A stretch of DNA of 64,000 nucleotides. Source: Purshia tridentata. Its lineage: Eukaryota; Streptophyta; Magnoliopsida; Rosales; Rosaceae. The stretch's first letter is position 1. Each line of letters opens with the position of its first letter. Shown one piece after another: positions 50,601-63,777 of the stretch. The translations under genes and the position numbers were made by a program. The notes beneath the pieces are model-generated. The model saw only the letters and a list, made by a program, of their open reading frames with translations, did not search any database and was not told the origin of the DNA. The DNA lies in contig QANT01009345.1 in NCBI GenBank assembly GCA_003254885.1, positions 32,775 through 96,774 on the forward strand, given 5' to 3'.

Positions 50601-53125
50601 AGGGATTTTATTACTTACTGCATTAATCTTGTGTCTTCTAGTGAGATGTTTCAAAGGATGGAGAGAGAACAAGAAGGCAAAGAGGCATGAAATTAGTGCA
50701 TATAAGGTCCCTAGAGATAATACCAACTACGCTCAATCTTCACTTGAAGGAGGTGTCCAAATGGAGAAAGGTAACCTTATTTCTATCCATCTTACTCAAA
50801 CATCATAAATTCCCATTTTTACACTATATAATAGAAAGGTACCTTTTTGAACTTCATTAACAGTCCCAAAAGAATCAGTTATGAAACCACTGGATGGATA
50901 TGGAGTGGAGAGCACCAGCATGGGTGTAATTCCGAAGCTACCAAAAGAAAAAAAGAGAGATGTGAAAAGCATTGCTGAAAGTTCAATGCCTAAGAAGGAT
51001 ATTGCAATTGACATGACAAGCATGGACTCAGAATTTTTGCCGCCACCACCCCCTCCCCCATTTTTCCTTGTCAACAAAGATACTGTAAATCCTGTTGGTT
51101 CTGCTAGAGTAACTAGGCATCCTATGAAGAGTCCAAACCCAAGCTCTGTAAATGTTTTTACTGTTGCATCACTTCAACAGTATACCAATAGCTTCTCTGA
51201 AGACAATTTTGTTGGAGCAGGCATGCTTGGTAGTGTTTATAGGGCTAAGCTTCCTGATCAAAAGGTATGACTCCTTTTATTTTTTGTTAACTTATTTGCT
51301 AGTACTGCCATCTGGCCATTTGATTGTGTCTTGTTTTGCCTTCTACCTTAGACCTTCTTTGTTGTGTTTGGGTGTAGTGTTGTTTCTTAATTCCGTAGAT
51401 AATTAATTAAGGGTTTCTTTTGGGTTGGGGTGATGCTTCTGGTTTCATGCAAGCTTTGGTTGGCTTCCTCATTTCTTATGTTTATGCCCTGATATCTAAT
51501 CATCCACTTTTTGATTCATTCTTAGGTTCTGGCAGTCAAGAAACTGGACATTACAGCTTGCAGGCAACAGAGTGATGAGGAATTTCTTGAACTAGTGTCT
51601 AATATCTCTAATGCTAGGCATGCTAATATTGTGGAACTAGTGGGTTACTGTGCTGAGCATGGCCAACGCCTACTTGTGTATGAGTACTGCAGAAATGGGA
51701 CTCTCCATGATGCACTGCATACTGATGATGAAATCCATCAGAAACTTTCATGGAGTGTGCGCATCCGCATAGCACTTGGAGCTGCAAGAGCTCTTGAGTA
51801 AGTAAAACAATGACTCAAAATCAAGAACCTCCTTGATGGAATTCATTAATTGGTGATGTAGGAATTTGTGATGGTTTAACTAGATTGTATCTGTTGTATC
51901 TGTTGTATCTCCTTTACTGGTGGCCCAGAAAATCCCCTAGAAGGGCCTGTAACTTTATTTATTTTGACATGTGCACTTGTGCAAAGAGGTGGCCTTCCAC
52001 CCATGTCATTAATCATTTAGTGCCTGAGTTTTCTTCTTTTAATTGTGGTAAAGGTATTTGCATGAGGTCTGTCAGCCACCCATTGTGCACCACAATTTCA
52101 AGTCTGCCAACCTTCTTCTTGATGGAAAGCTTGAAGTACATGTCTCAGACTGTGGTTTGGCTCCTCTGATAATATCTCCCTCTGTAAGTCACCTAACTTT
52201 TAGGTTTAGCGGTGAAACTATATTTGTAGAGTGGCTTGTTAGTTCGAGTCAACTCACTGATAGAGACTTGAAAGAGAGTTAGTGAAATTTAATCAATATA
52301 CTTGGTTTAAGCTCTGATTTCATATAATTTGTAGCTGATACTTGTTCGTTGACTCTCAGTTGTCTGGTCATCTCCTCACTGCTTACGGCTCTGCTGCCCC
52401 AGAATTCGACTCGGGAAATTATACTCACCAAAGTGATGTCTACAGCTTTGGAGTTGTAATGTTGGAGCTCCTTACAGGGCGGAAGTCCTATGACAGGTTG
52501 GCAAACACTAAGAATAATATGTTTGTGTGTTTCTTGCATCTTTCCCTGTTAAATCTTATCATCTCAAATGAACTTACCTCTGGATTTTTTAAAACTTTTT
52601 TGGCTTAATGTAAGATTATTTCTTGTTATTAAATGCCTAGATCACGGCCTCGTGGGGAACAATATTTGGTTAGATGGGCAGTACCTAAGCTTCATGACAT
52701 TGATGCACTATCAAGGATGGTTGATCCCTCTCTAAATGGAGCATATGCTATGAAGTCTTTATCACGTTTTGCTGATATTATTTCCTCTTGCATACAAGTG
52801 AGTTTCTGCATTCCTTTACCTCCACCCTCCCTCTTCTGGCACAAGCCATTTGTTCAAGTTCTTGATAGACGATGATGATTCAGGAATATAAAAATCAGAA
52901 AATTGTATCACTGAAATTTAGCTATGGAGAAGTTGTCTATGCCAAATTTAGAGTTATATATACAGTTGAATCAGACCGGGAAAAGAGCATTTTAATGATT
53001 TTCAAGGACTGTTTAGTGTTTGGCTAGAACAAGAAGTCACCTTATATCCAATCTTTTTGCAGAGGGAGCCAGAATTCAGACCACCAATATCTGAAATTGT
53101 CCAGGAACTCTTGCAAATGGTTTAA
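47644..53125 (+). CDS. STRUBBELIG-receptor family LRR receptor-like pseudokinase
   Basis: Sixteen exons (47644-47743, 48078-48207, 48285-48356, 48718-48783, 48890-48961, 49076-49147, 49229-49300, 49460-49525, 49663-49728, 50406-50770, 50864-51264, 51526-51797, 52054-52183, 52360-52496, 52641-52797, 53063-53125) encode 746 residues. Order: signal peptide (1-28), SUB-type N-terminal domain ([19 protein letters not shown]), about six LRRs each in its own 66- or 72-bp exon, a Ser/Pro-rich juxtamembrane stretch, one TM segment (about 298-318, [20 protein letters not shown]), a proline run before the kinase, and a kinase-like domain (about 465-745). Lys499 (VLAVKKL) is present, but the catalytic loop reads HHNFKSAN (Asn599 where HRD has Asp) and the DFG motif reads DCG. 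This is typical of STRUBBELIG/SRF atypical kinases, which signal in tissue morphogenesis and cell-wall sensing. The subclass is uncertain. Confidence 0.93.
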
Positions 53126-55770
53126 TCAGAGCCTTCACTTCGGTGGTGATTTTGGAAGTTGCAAACTGGGTCTGACAGGGACTTCCCAGAGAAGAGTATT
53201 TAATATACTCAATCATTTCTGTTTTATTTTTTTATTTTTGGATTGAGACTCAGTCATTTCTTTTATTACTAGGAGAAGGTGTTAATGCAATTTTTGGGTA
53301 AAAATTGTTTGCAAATGTAATTACTTGTATAGTAGAAATGAGACCTTTGTTTTGTGTTTAATTTTACTGACTGGGAGGTACTTGTGGATGTGGTCTTTAT
53401 CCTCAGTTATACATGTGCGTGGCCATTAGTGGTCTGTTCCTTTTGGCTAATGGTTTGGCTATTTGTGGTCAATATGTTATAGAGGGAAAAAAAAAAAGTA
53501 AATAAGCCTTATATGTTTACCTATTGATTTTTTTTTCGTTTCTGAGGCATAAAGTCAGATATTCTCTGAGATTTATGGCAAAGATGGGTGGCATGCATGA
53601 TGCTTGTATGGGATGTTGGATGACTCACTGGCCCACTCCACTGCCAGTCAAATATTCTTTTTTCCATTTTTATACCAAAAATTATACAGACGGCAGTCTC
53701 TGCTTCACACGTTGAAGCACTGCTTGAATGCAGCATCATAAATTGATTTAGGGCCAACACTTATTATGAAATATATAATTCACCATCCCTTTTACTCACT
53801 ATCAATTAATTTTGAGCTAACACTTTTATGAAATATTGTTAGAAAAATCATACATTATAAGAACATTATTTATTGGAATTTTGCAGAAAAAAAGAAGAGA
53901 GAAATAAACTGAGTTTTCACTATTTAAACCACCAATAACTGCTGTAGCAAGTGTGCCTTGCAGCCGAGGCAATAATCAAATTGTAGCAACTGTGCCTTTG
54001 TCTCATTGACTTTGAGTGCAATTGTGGTTTAAATTTTCGGTAACCCACTTTTTTTTTTTTTTTTGCTGGAAGNTTTTTTTTTTTTCTGGAAGCTAAATCA
54101 TAACACGCAAATCTATTATAAATCTAAATTTGCATATAGTGATTAAAATGAAATTATAAAAAAAAGTATTATTTAATATATAATTTTAAAATTTTTTATT
54201 GATTTCTTTGTAATTAGCCTTAAAATATATGTCATTCGCAACAAAACTGGACAAATACAGTTCATATTTTGTTGGTCATTGAATTAAAAGTCCGCTAGAT
54301 TATAGAGTCCGACAATTAAAAAAATTTGGTATAAAAATGATAATGTCGGGTGGTTCCTTCCAACTACAAAAATTAATCAAGGTCTAAGCTTTATGGCATG
54401 GGGTCCAATCCAAGGTGGTTGAAATCTAGAATGATGTGAAAAGGAAAGCATTCATATCGTCAAAGCAAGATTTTGATGATCACATGCTCTGTTTTAATAA
54501 TATGTTTGGTTGTAAGTGAAATTTACCATTAACTATTCTGGCTTAACAAATGACTTGTTATTTGCAAAAGAACATGTCTTTATCGAATCATTTCTTTCTC
54601 CTCAATACAATAGCCATCAAGAGAAGGAAGAAAATGGTTTGGAAGGAATCCATCGAACCTTCCTGTCCTAATGTTTGTACAAAAGTCATTTTCCCACCCA
54701 CCAAACAAAAAATTTGACCAAATTAATGTTTTAATAATCATTCATACCATGTCTTGGGTGGAGGCTTATACTAGCATAAGGTATCTATGTCGTGATAGTA
54801 TCGAAGAGGAGTCGTTAAAGTTGATTAATCATATTGAATGATGCTTAATCAACTTGCTTATTAATTTTTAAGATATAAACACATAAAATATAGAAATAAC
54901 TTGTAAGTTAACTCATGCATTTCTTATATAATAATATTCTTACTATAAAAATCATAAAAATAACAATCAACCTAAACCCCCCGACAACAAAAGGAATAAA
55001 CTATTAAATATGTATTTTCTAGCCACCATTCCAACGTGGTGCACAGAAAAAAACAATTCAATTGCAGCCAGCAAAAATTAGAAAATCCAAACCACTCAAA
55101 TGGAACACGTATTTACTCCACCACCAAATTGAAAAAAATAATTTGATATAATTAATATACTGTTTTGTAATATAATTAATTTAATATATTATAATATAAA
55201 TAAATATTATTAATATTATACACTTTATACTTATTATTATAAATATATCGTTTAATAATATTTTTATACGAATTATAAATTATGTTACATAACGATATAT
55301 TGAATATATTTAATAATTTATTTTAATTTTAAGACCAGCACGTCACAAAATAAGCCGACAAGGAGGTTTCCAAGTAATTTCGATGCTCACACGGCTAAAA
55401 ACGGAGGGCATTTTGGTCAGCACAAAAGAAGCGGCTAGCGGAGAAATGTATAGAACTAGGCTCTCTGACAGTCACGGTCCTCACTCCACAGATTTTCCAA
55501 AAAGCAAAGCGTTTTTTTTTTTTTTTCACTGTGTGAATCTGAATTCATTCTTAGTCTACTAAATTTTCAATCCGAATCCAATTCCTATCTTTCTCTGTGG
55601 ATTTTCATTCCAACGGGAAAATTTAAGCGAAAAAAAGGGAAAAGCTGCTTCAGCTGAAAGCACTAGTTCTCTCTGGTCAAGCTGAAGTTTCAGATACCGA
55701 GTTCGTTTTTTGGTTTCCGCTTCCCACGTCGTTGTTTGGCTCCAAATTCAACTTCTCCGACTAGTGCAAA
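53126..55770. other. intergenic region between SRF and KTN80
   Basis: SRF 3' UTR, then AT-rich sequence. A poly-T stretch (54050-54096) holds the only ambiguous base (n at 54073) between two Cttggaag-like repeats (ctggaag). An extreme AT block lies at 55137-55330. The last ~250 bp is pyrimidine-rich, consistent with the KTN80 leader. No gene found. Confidence 0.5.
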
Positions 55771-58607
55771 ATGGCCAAGCGTGCATATAAGCTGCGTATC
55801 CTTTTTTTTTTTCTCTTGCGATGCTTAGCTGGAATTGAGCTCTGTTTTTTTCTCACAATCTTGATCTATTTCTTTGGTTCAGACTTGGTAACTTGCAGTG
55901 GTTAAGCTCATCTTGAAATTTTTAGTGCTTAGAGAGCTTTGTGGGTTTTTGTTTTTATTTTTGAAAGTTGAGGAATGTCATGGGCTTTTTTTTTAGCTCA
56001 GAAAATGTACGAATGTAAAAAGAAAAGAAAAGATTATAATTTTACTCCAATGGGGCTGTCACACTGTTAGTTCAGTTTTGGTTTTCCATTAAAGATAATA
56101 GTAAGGTAGGATTTAAAATAAATTTCAATTCTTTGGTTATAATTTTTCATTTTGGGATGTAAGTTTAATTTCGCCCAGTTGTTTAATTTTATTCTAGTTT
56201 TAATGGAAAGAGGATCATAAGAACAGATTTATTTGGTAATTGGTTGTGCATTGTGTTCTGCATTTGTGTGATTATGTTGTTTTTCTCAAAGGAAATGTTT
56301 ACTTGACTTGATGAAATATAGAGGAATTTGTGGCTCATTCAGACAGTATTAATTGTCTAAGTATTGGGAAAAAGGCATGCCGACTTTTTGTCACCGGCGG
56401 TGATGATCACATAGTCAATCTTTGGACAATTGGCAAACCCACTTCTTTAATGGTATTTATCTTTATATTTTGATATTCAACGTTTCACTTTCAATCATAA
56501 TTTGGATAGTTTTTAATTGTTTTCTAATTCTAAGAGTTTGTCTTTGATGTGCATTGTGCTGTAGGGAGTTATCCCTTTCTGGAAATCAAGTACATTACAT
56601 GTTAGTGATACAATGGTTCCACAGATGGCTATTTTTTAAACTGATATCTAGAATTAGCTTGTAGGCACATTATGTTGATAGAGTTTTTCCTTGTTGAAGT
56701 AGCAAATAATGCAATTACCATAAACTGGAATTGAGGCTGGCCTCTTATTTGGTTATTTATTTAATTCAAATTTCTACAAAACGTCTTTTTCTTTTCATAC
56801 CATAAGTGAAGATTATAAAATTGAAAATTCTCACTTTGATTCACTACATTGTTAAACCATTTTTTTATGAAAAAAATCATCTTCATGTTTTTTTTTTTTG
56901 GTTGTTGGAGACCATGGCTTAGGCTCCTACTGTTTTGATGAGCAATACTGAAACATGACTGCATGAGTTTTTCTTTTTGGGGTAAATATGCAGAGTCTTG
57001 CTGGTCATACAAGTCCAGTTGAATCCGTAGCTTTTAATTCAGCAGAAGTTTTGGTGCTTGCTGGAGCTTCTACTGGTGCGACAAAAATATGGGATCTGGA
57101 GGAAACAAAAAGTAAGTTGGCTGCTTAATTTATGCTATGATTCTGCGAGGCAACAGATTGCAGAAGTGATAAACTTGTTAGACATAAACATGAGATAATG
57201 CAATGTAATCTAATGGATCATGTCACCTATTTGATAGACTTAGCCTGATATGAGGACCTACGGGTACATTTTTTGGGTCCAAGTCTTTACCTTTTATGGG
57301 TTGGTGCCTGCAGACAGGCTTGCTTCATGTCGCAGATGTAAGACAGTATGAGTAATTTTTCAGTGACTTCTAATTTAAATCTTATTGTTATTGAAGTGTA
57401 GTGGTTCGCACACTTACCGGACACAGATCCAGCTGTTCTGCTGTTGAATTTCATCCATTTGGCGAGTTCTTTGCTTCTGGTTCCATGGACACTAATCTAA
57501 AGATCTGGGATATTAGAAAGAAGGGATGCATCCACACATACAAGGGTCATACTCAAGGCATTAGTACTATTAAATTCACTCCCGATGGCCGCTGGGTAGT
57601 TTCTGGTGGGTTTGATAATGTTGTAAAGGTAAATTAATAAATGATCGCACTATCAGTGGGCGGTTTTCAGTAAGATGCCCTTTCCATGACCGTAATGGGT
57701 GTATCCTGTCATTTTTTGTAGGTGTGGGATCTAACCGCTGGGAAGCTCTTGCATGATTTTAAATTCCATGAAGGACATATTAGATCCATAGATTTTCATC
57801 CTCTTGAGTTTCTCTTGGCCACAGGTGAGTGACTCTAATATCAGTATGTCAAACTTAAATTGACCATGTCTTGGATACAAGTTGGCTCCACACTTTATTG
57901 AGGAATTTCTAGAGATATAAATTGGGTAGCATTTCAGGCAACTCATACTAGCCTTTCATGCATCTCTCTAAGAAATTTAATGCGTTTACCCTTGAATATG
58001 GAAATTTAATTCCTCCCCTTGACTTTGTTTTAGTTGGGGGGAATGGTCTGAGGTTGAAATATTATGTTAATATGACATGTTTAATATAACAGAAAGGAAA
58101 GAGATTTGACAATAAAACAAAAAGAAAACGATTGATTGTTATTTTCTTAAATTAATGTAAGCTGAACCTTGCAGTAGCCATGCTTAACACAACTAGTTAA
58201 TGACCTATGCAAAGCTTTCTAAGTATTGAGTTTGTTAATTTCCTTAATATTTTCTCCTCCGCCTCTTATATTCATCATTCTTGTCATAATGTTTATGTAG
58301 TAACTAGTAAATTTTTTTAATATACAAAATATATTCCAGGTTCAGCAGACAGAACTGTGAAATTCTGGGATTTGGAAACTTTTGAACTGATTGGATCTGC
58401 CAGACCTGAGGTATTATTGGATGTTTTTACTCTTTTTTTTTTTTTTTCAGTTTAGGTTAAGGTTTTTTAGAAAGGTATGCAATTCTAAATAAAAGTGAAA
58501 TATTGTTGCCAGAATTGCAAAATATCTCATTACAAAAAAATCTATTGAAGCAATTTATTCCTTTCTCTTGCAGGTTGGCCCTTTCTTCTTTGCTATCTCA
58601 TCTCATC

Positions 58608-58662
<55 letters not shown>

Positions 58663-61600
58663 TGGATAGAGAACTCATTGTATGCTCTTGTAGTCTTTTT
58701 TGTAATGCAATTTTCATCCCACTCCTCTGAGAGAATATGTTCCTTGTCTGCAGCCTACAGGAGTACGTGCAATTACTTTTCATCCTGATGGGAGGACCCT
58801 ATTTTCTGGATTGGATGACAGTTTGAAGGTTTTGATATTTTTTTTCCGTCTCAGTACTCTATGGGATTGGATCTGAAACAGATCATAAACTTAAGATCTC
58901 TATTTGTAGGTTTATTCATGGGAGCCTGTAATAAGTCATGATTCTGTTGATATGGGATGGTCAAGACTTGGTGACTTATGCATTCATGATGGGAAACTAT
59001 TGGGCTGCTCATACTATCGAAATTCTGTTGGAGTTTGGGTTGCAGATATATCGGTATTCACCTTACCCTAACCTTTTTCTTGTTACTTCTTTTACGTTCT
59101 TTTCCAACTTCAGATGTTGTTTATTATGCCTGAAACCTGTGAGGTATGCTCTTTCTGTATCAGCTTATTAAGCCATATGCAGATGGTTCAACACCTGGGC
59201 AAAATGACTGTATGGATCAGAAATCTCATGTTAAATTCCAGGGAATCACAGAGAAGGTAGAGAGTGGTATAAGGAGTCCTGGTTTCCGGTGTATGTCTCC
59301 TGATTATGACACAAAGGAAATAAAGAACATATATGTAGATTGTAAGCTTTTCTCTTTTCCTGTTAATTTTTTTATATTTTTTATTTAAATTTGGTGCTTT
59401 GCTTCCATCCTTATAAAACTGAAGAGAAATGAGGAACAGATAAAGAAAATGTTGACCATTGAGAATTATTACCTGGCTTGGACCTTACATTGGCAATTAG
59501 TGATTCTTCTTTACCTACATATCAGATTTATACCCATTGTGTTACCTTTATATAATGGAAGTTGAGGATTGGCCTTTACTAATATACATTAAGGATTGGC
59601 CTGGTTTAGCTAAACCACATTGAGTTGGAGATGAGCTGTTTGTGATCCTGAACTGAGCCTAAGCTTGCCAAAATCATTTTGGTTTCTGACCTTTGTAGAT
59701 AGAGATAAAGATGGTCCACTCATGATATTCCAATGTGGAGGTCGTGGGCATGAACTAAACAGGGAGTCTAGGTTTTAAACTACAAGAGTCTAGAAACAAG
59801 GACATGTTTTAGATTTGTAACTTTTTGCGTGCATTTATATTCCTTGTGACACCATTTCTCCTTCTTTTTTATGTTCTTTATAAAGCTACAGGTGGAAAGC
59901 CAGTTTCCTCACAGAGAATGGATTCTTCAAAAGTTGCACCCCAGTTAGATTCAAAAGAAACCACTGCTGAGAAGAAGAGTCCTGCAGTAGGGTTGCATCC
60001 AAAATCTAATGGACAAGCAGTCAATAAATCCCTGGTTGTGCCTAGCATTGTACCTCGGAGCAGTCCTGATGGAAAAAACTCAGCTAACTCTGAAAGAGAA
60101 TCTGTTGGATTTTCGAGTACCAGACGTGGTATGTTGCTCAAACCAGCTCATGCACGAAAACCATCAAATAGCACAATTGACATTGAGAAGCTGCCATTGG
60201 ATGTTGAATCTGGAAATTTTAGCACTAGGATGAGGAAATTAGATAGTGAAATGGATCTGAACTCTCAAACGAAAACTGTATCTGAAGATCTCGCTAGAGA
60301 GTCCTGTGAGGAACACAATTCTGAAATCAAGAGTGTAGAAGAGAATTTTGAAAAATTTCTATCACTGAAGAGGCCCTCAAGTCAAGAAACTAGTAAGTTT
60401 TTGTTCTTCTATAGCCATCTGTTTAAAATTCACTTTTAATTGGTTCTTGTTTCTGATTCCTTATTCTTTTTCCTTTATTTTTTTTTATGTCCTGTTGCTA
60501 GTTTTATTGATTTCTTAAATGTTTCAGGACATGGATCCCTCAACTGTAGCAAGGAGATAAACTCTGTTAAATTTGTCAATGGAGGTTTGCCATTGCTTAC
60601 CTTCTTTGTGGTTCTATATAACATACTAGTGGATGGAACTTGATATCTTAAGATTCTGCTTTTGGCAGTTGCGGTTGTACCAGGAAGGACTCGCACCCTG
60701 GTTGAAAGGTTTGAAAAAAGAGAGAGATGTAATAGCAGTGAAGATCAAGCAACAGTAGCAACTAGCATATCTAGTCCTGTGATACCTGAAGATCAAGCAA
60801 CTAGCATATCTAGTCCCGTGATACCTGAAGACCAGGCAACCAGCATATCTAGGCCTGTGATGCCTGAAGATCAAGCAACTAGCATCTCTAGTTGTGTGAT
60901 ACCTGAAATGAACAAAACATCCACCATGCTGGTAAATCTTCTATTGCCTCAAAAAGGATGTTTTTCTAGACTTCAGACATCCATGGTAGTGGCATCTAGA
61001 AATTTTGAAGTTTCAGTTCTCAGTTAATATAAAAAAAGCTATGCATTTCAAGCTCCAGGTTGAAAACCAAAAACCTTTCAGAACATGAATTGATGAATTT
61101 AGTATATTAAGTACTAGTGTATATTGTCTTGGAATATATATTACTGAGAAAGTAATTGCTCTATTAGCTTAGGCCTTTAGAGTAAGGGTTTATTTGAAAT
61201 GTGGAAAAAGTGGAACCTTGACAACTTGTCCACAGCTAAGACTTTGCTGATGTAATTATTGCTTTCAACTTGGAAAATAATCTTTATTTGTTGTTTGTTA
61301 ACTAGCAGAAAGAAGGACCTCAAATTTATGGGAGGCACATGGCCCCTACAAACAATGGGGATCCTCCTGAAGATTTGATGCAAACTCATGATGTATTCCT
61401 TAGTACCCTTCGATCCCGCCTGACAAAATTACAAGTAAGTTTATCTTGTTGTGCATGTATATGCCATGAAGTGATGGCAAGCAATCTTTTAATTCGTTTT
61501 TCTGAAACTTAGTTTTTGTAGTTACTGTGAAACCTAATAGGTAACTTTGTCACATAACCATGTACACTTTGAAGCCTGATATTTTGCTCTCAGATTTTTT

Positions 61601-62797
61601 CCGATCTACGGTTATATGATACTCACTATTAATAACATGTAAATTGCTTCACTCATTGTCTTGATTGAAATTTTTTTTTCTGCTGGTAATAGCTTGAAAA
61701 GGAAATTATAGGTGCGCCACATTACAGAATTTTATTTCTTCCTTTTGTGTGATGAGCCATATCTGAATTACCTCTTAAGGGAATATTTCTTTCAAGCACT
61801 GCTCCCTTGCTGGAAGTCATGACATACACTTCTGTGCAACTGCAGGTGGTGCGGCATTTTTGGGAACGCAATGATATTAAAGGTGCTATCAATGCCATCA
61901 GGAAGCTGCCAGATCATGCTGTGGGTATTTATTAGATGATTTCATGTGTTGCTTATACCGTATCCAGTGGTTCTAAGAATGATCTGATCATGGTGCAGGT
62001 ACAAGCGGATGTGATTAGTGTTCTCCTGGAGAGAATGGATATTCTCACATTAGATCTGTTTTCTTGTTTGCTTCCTGTGCTTCTGGGCTTACTTGATAGC
62101 AAGATTGAAAGGTAATTGTTTCATGTACAAGTTTGTAAACAAACTCATGATCTTAGCAATTGGATGTTTCTCATGCAACAGCTTAATTTAGGTTGTGCTA
62201 TATTCAGTGGCTAAGGGTCTTTATCCCAAATGCCCATTATAGTACTTGATGGAGTTGATTACGTTTGTATAGAAAATTTACTATGCTGCAATTGTACAGG
62301 CATGCAAATGTGTCATTGGAGATGTTATTGAAGCTAGTGGCAGTTTTTGGCTCAGTGATACGCTCGACCATTTCAGCACCTCGAGCTGCTGGTGTCAACC
62401 TTCAGGCAGAGCAAAGGTATTGTCTATTAAGAAATTTGCCTCACTCTCTTCTTCTAAGTTGTGTATGAAATTTAATTTGAAAATTGAATACAGACTGGAA
62501 TGCTGCAACCAATGCTTTATCCAGCTGCAAAAGATCCAGAAAATTCTTCCAGTCTTTGTAAGGTTAGATGCGGACACCAATGATCTAATCAGTGAATGTA
62601 AATTTTTTTAAAATTTGTATATAATTTTTTCTTTTAAAGATGTCCTTCCTAACGCAATGAGGATTAGAGGAGATTTCTTATCTAGTTATAAATATAGCAA
62701 TTAACACAGAAAGTTGTCACCTTATTTTGTTTGTAGGAAGGGTGGTGTGCTGGCAAGATGTGCTCAAGAATTGAATCTAGTTCTTCAAGAGTCATAA
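55771..62797 (+). CDS. KTN80: katanin p80 WD40 subunit B1 homologue (KTN80)
   Basis: Eighteen exons (55771-55795, 56322-56452, 56994-57111, 57402-57628, 57722-57824, 58340-58410, 58754-58828, 58910-59053, 59164-59341, 59886-60392, 60528-60584, 60669-60931, 61306-61434, 61846-61920, 61999-62111, 62300-62416, 62494-62562, 62737-62797) encode 820 residues. The N-terminal WD40 propeller (about 1-300) carries repeats such as [60 protein letters not shown] Ser-rich linker follows, then the C-terminal con80 domain (about 660-820; [21 protein letters not shown]...[10 protein letters not shown]...LQKIQKILP) that binds the p60 ATPase. With p60 it forms katanin, which severs cortical microtubules; p80 targets it to branch points and crossovers. 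The linker holds a four-fold 13-residue repeat. The exon 13 acceptor is a TAGCAG tandem site. Intron 6 has a (CT)n run. Confidence 0.94.
58611..58659. repeat. (CT)n microsatellite in KTN80 intron 6
   Basis: About 24 uninterrupted CT units. It lies roughly 95 bp upstream of the exon 7 acceptor (58752-58753) and is probably length-polymorphic. Confidence 0.95.
60740..60904 (+). repeat. 39-bp coding repeat x4 in KTN80 exon 12
   Basis: Four units at 60740-60787, 60788-60826, 60827-60865 and 60866-60904. The consensus protein unit is [13 protein letters not shown]; unit 1 has three extra residues (VAT), and units 3 and 4 carry SRPVMP and SSCVIP. It lies in the linker between the WD40 and con80 domains (about residues 570-624), all in frame. 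Confidence 0.95.
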
Positions 62798-63239
62798 CCG
62801 ATACTTGGCTGACATCCGACTGCATATACAATACTACTACACACTGACATTCCTGCCAAGTTATAGTTTCTCCTGTCACAATTTTGTTTGAGGAGTCCTC
62901 TTGGGCTTTGGTCAATATCGGAATACTAAAGCTCTAGAATTTTGTGAGGCAAAGCTTAAAGCAAAATAGCTACCTTGCCTCTCAGAGCTTGAAGACAGAA
63001 GTAGTCATCTCTGCTGTGTTCGATTGTCTTCAGGCATTGCGTGTTAGTCTCCTGGTTTTGATGCTCTGTTATGTAATGGGAGGGTTGCTATTTGTTTGTA
63101 ACTTGGATTCATTTGTCCTTGATAATATATGTACGCCGCAAAACCTATCATTCAATGATATAAATATAATTTGTTTCTTCAAACTTGAGCAATTCTTTTC
63201 TTGTACCAAATACTAGTAGCTTATATGACCACAGGGTTC

Positions 63240-63424
63240 ATCGTGGGCAATGAATTAAATTTTGGATTTTGATATAATCGAAGGAAATTTCGATTTTGTT
63301 AAAAATTTTAACTAAAACAATAGAAATTTTAAAAAAAACAATAATTTTAATTCAATAATATTTTGAGATTTTATAAAATGAAAATTTCAATAAAATTATC
63401 AAAATTTAATTCCTTGATCGTGGG
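63240..63424. mobile_element. MITE-like inverted-repeat element with 8-bp target duplication
   Basis: The 169-bp AT-rich element 63248-63416 begins CAATGAATTAAATTTTG and ends with the inverse of CAAGGAATTAAATTTTG: 17-bp terminal inverted repeats with one mismatch, and weaker complementarity continuing inward. It is flanked on both sides by the direct repeat atcgtggg (63240-63247 and 63417-63424). An 8-bp target duplication is the hallmark of hAT-superfamily insertions. It encodes nothing, so it would be non-autonomous. The superfamily assignment is inference. Confidence 0.75.
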
Positions 63425-63777
63425 AGATCAAATTCCAAATTTCCAAAGTTTCTATTTCTCAGTCCACTAAAAACCAAAACCAAAATATGTTTCAAAATAA
63501 TTTTTTTTTTTTACAAACTACTTTTATAGAAAAAAGAACCGTTAGGAAACTTTATTTACATCCAAAAAATTATCTACACACCTCCTTTAAAACATTTCCT
63601 ACATAATGATCGAAAGAGAGGATTATAGTATATAGAAGAAAGAGAGCATATTGAGTAGAAAATAGAAAAAGTGTGAGTGAAAATAAAACATTTGAAAGTT
63701 GAACAATGACTATACTAGTAATAGTGTGGTTTGGCTTGGCTGCCAAAAAGTGCAAAACGATGGCTTAGTTACAAGAC

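Noticed and set aside
55137-55330. Extreme AT block with many short inverted repeats, considered as a MITE
   Set aside because: No matching terminal repeats with a target duplication; low complexity explains the self-complementarity.
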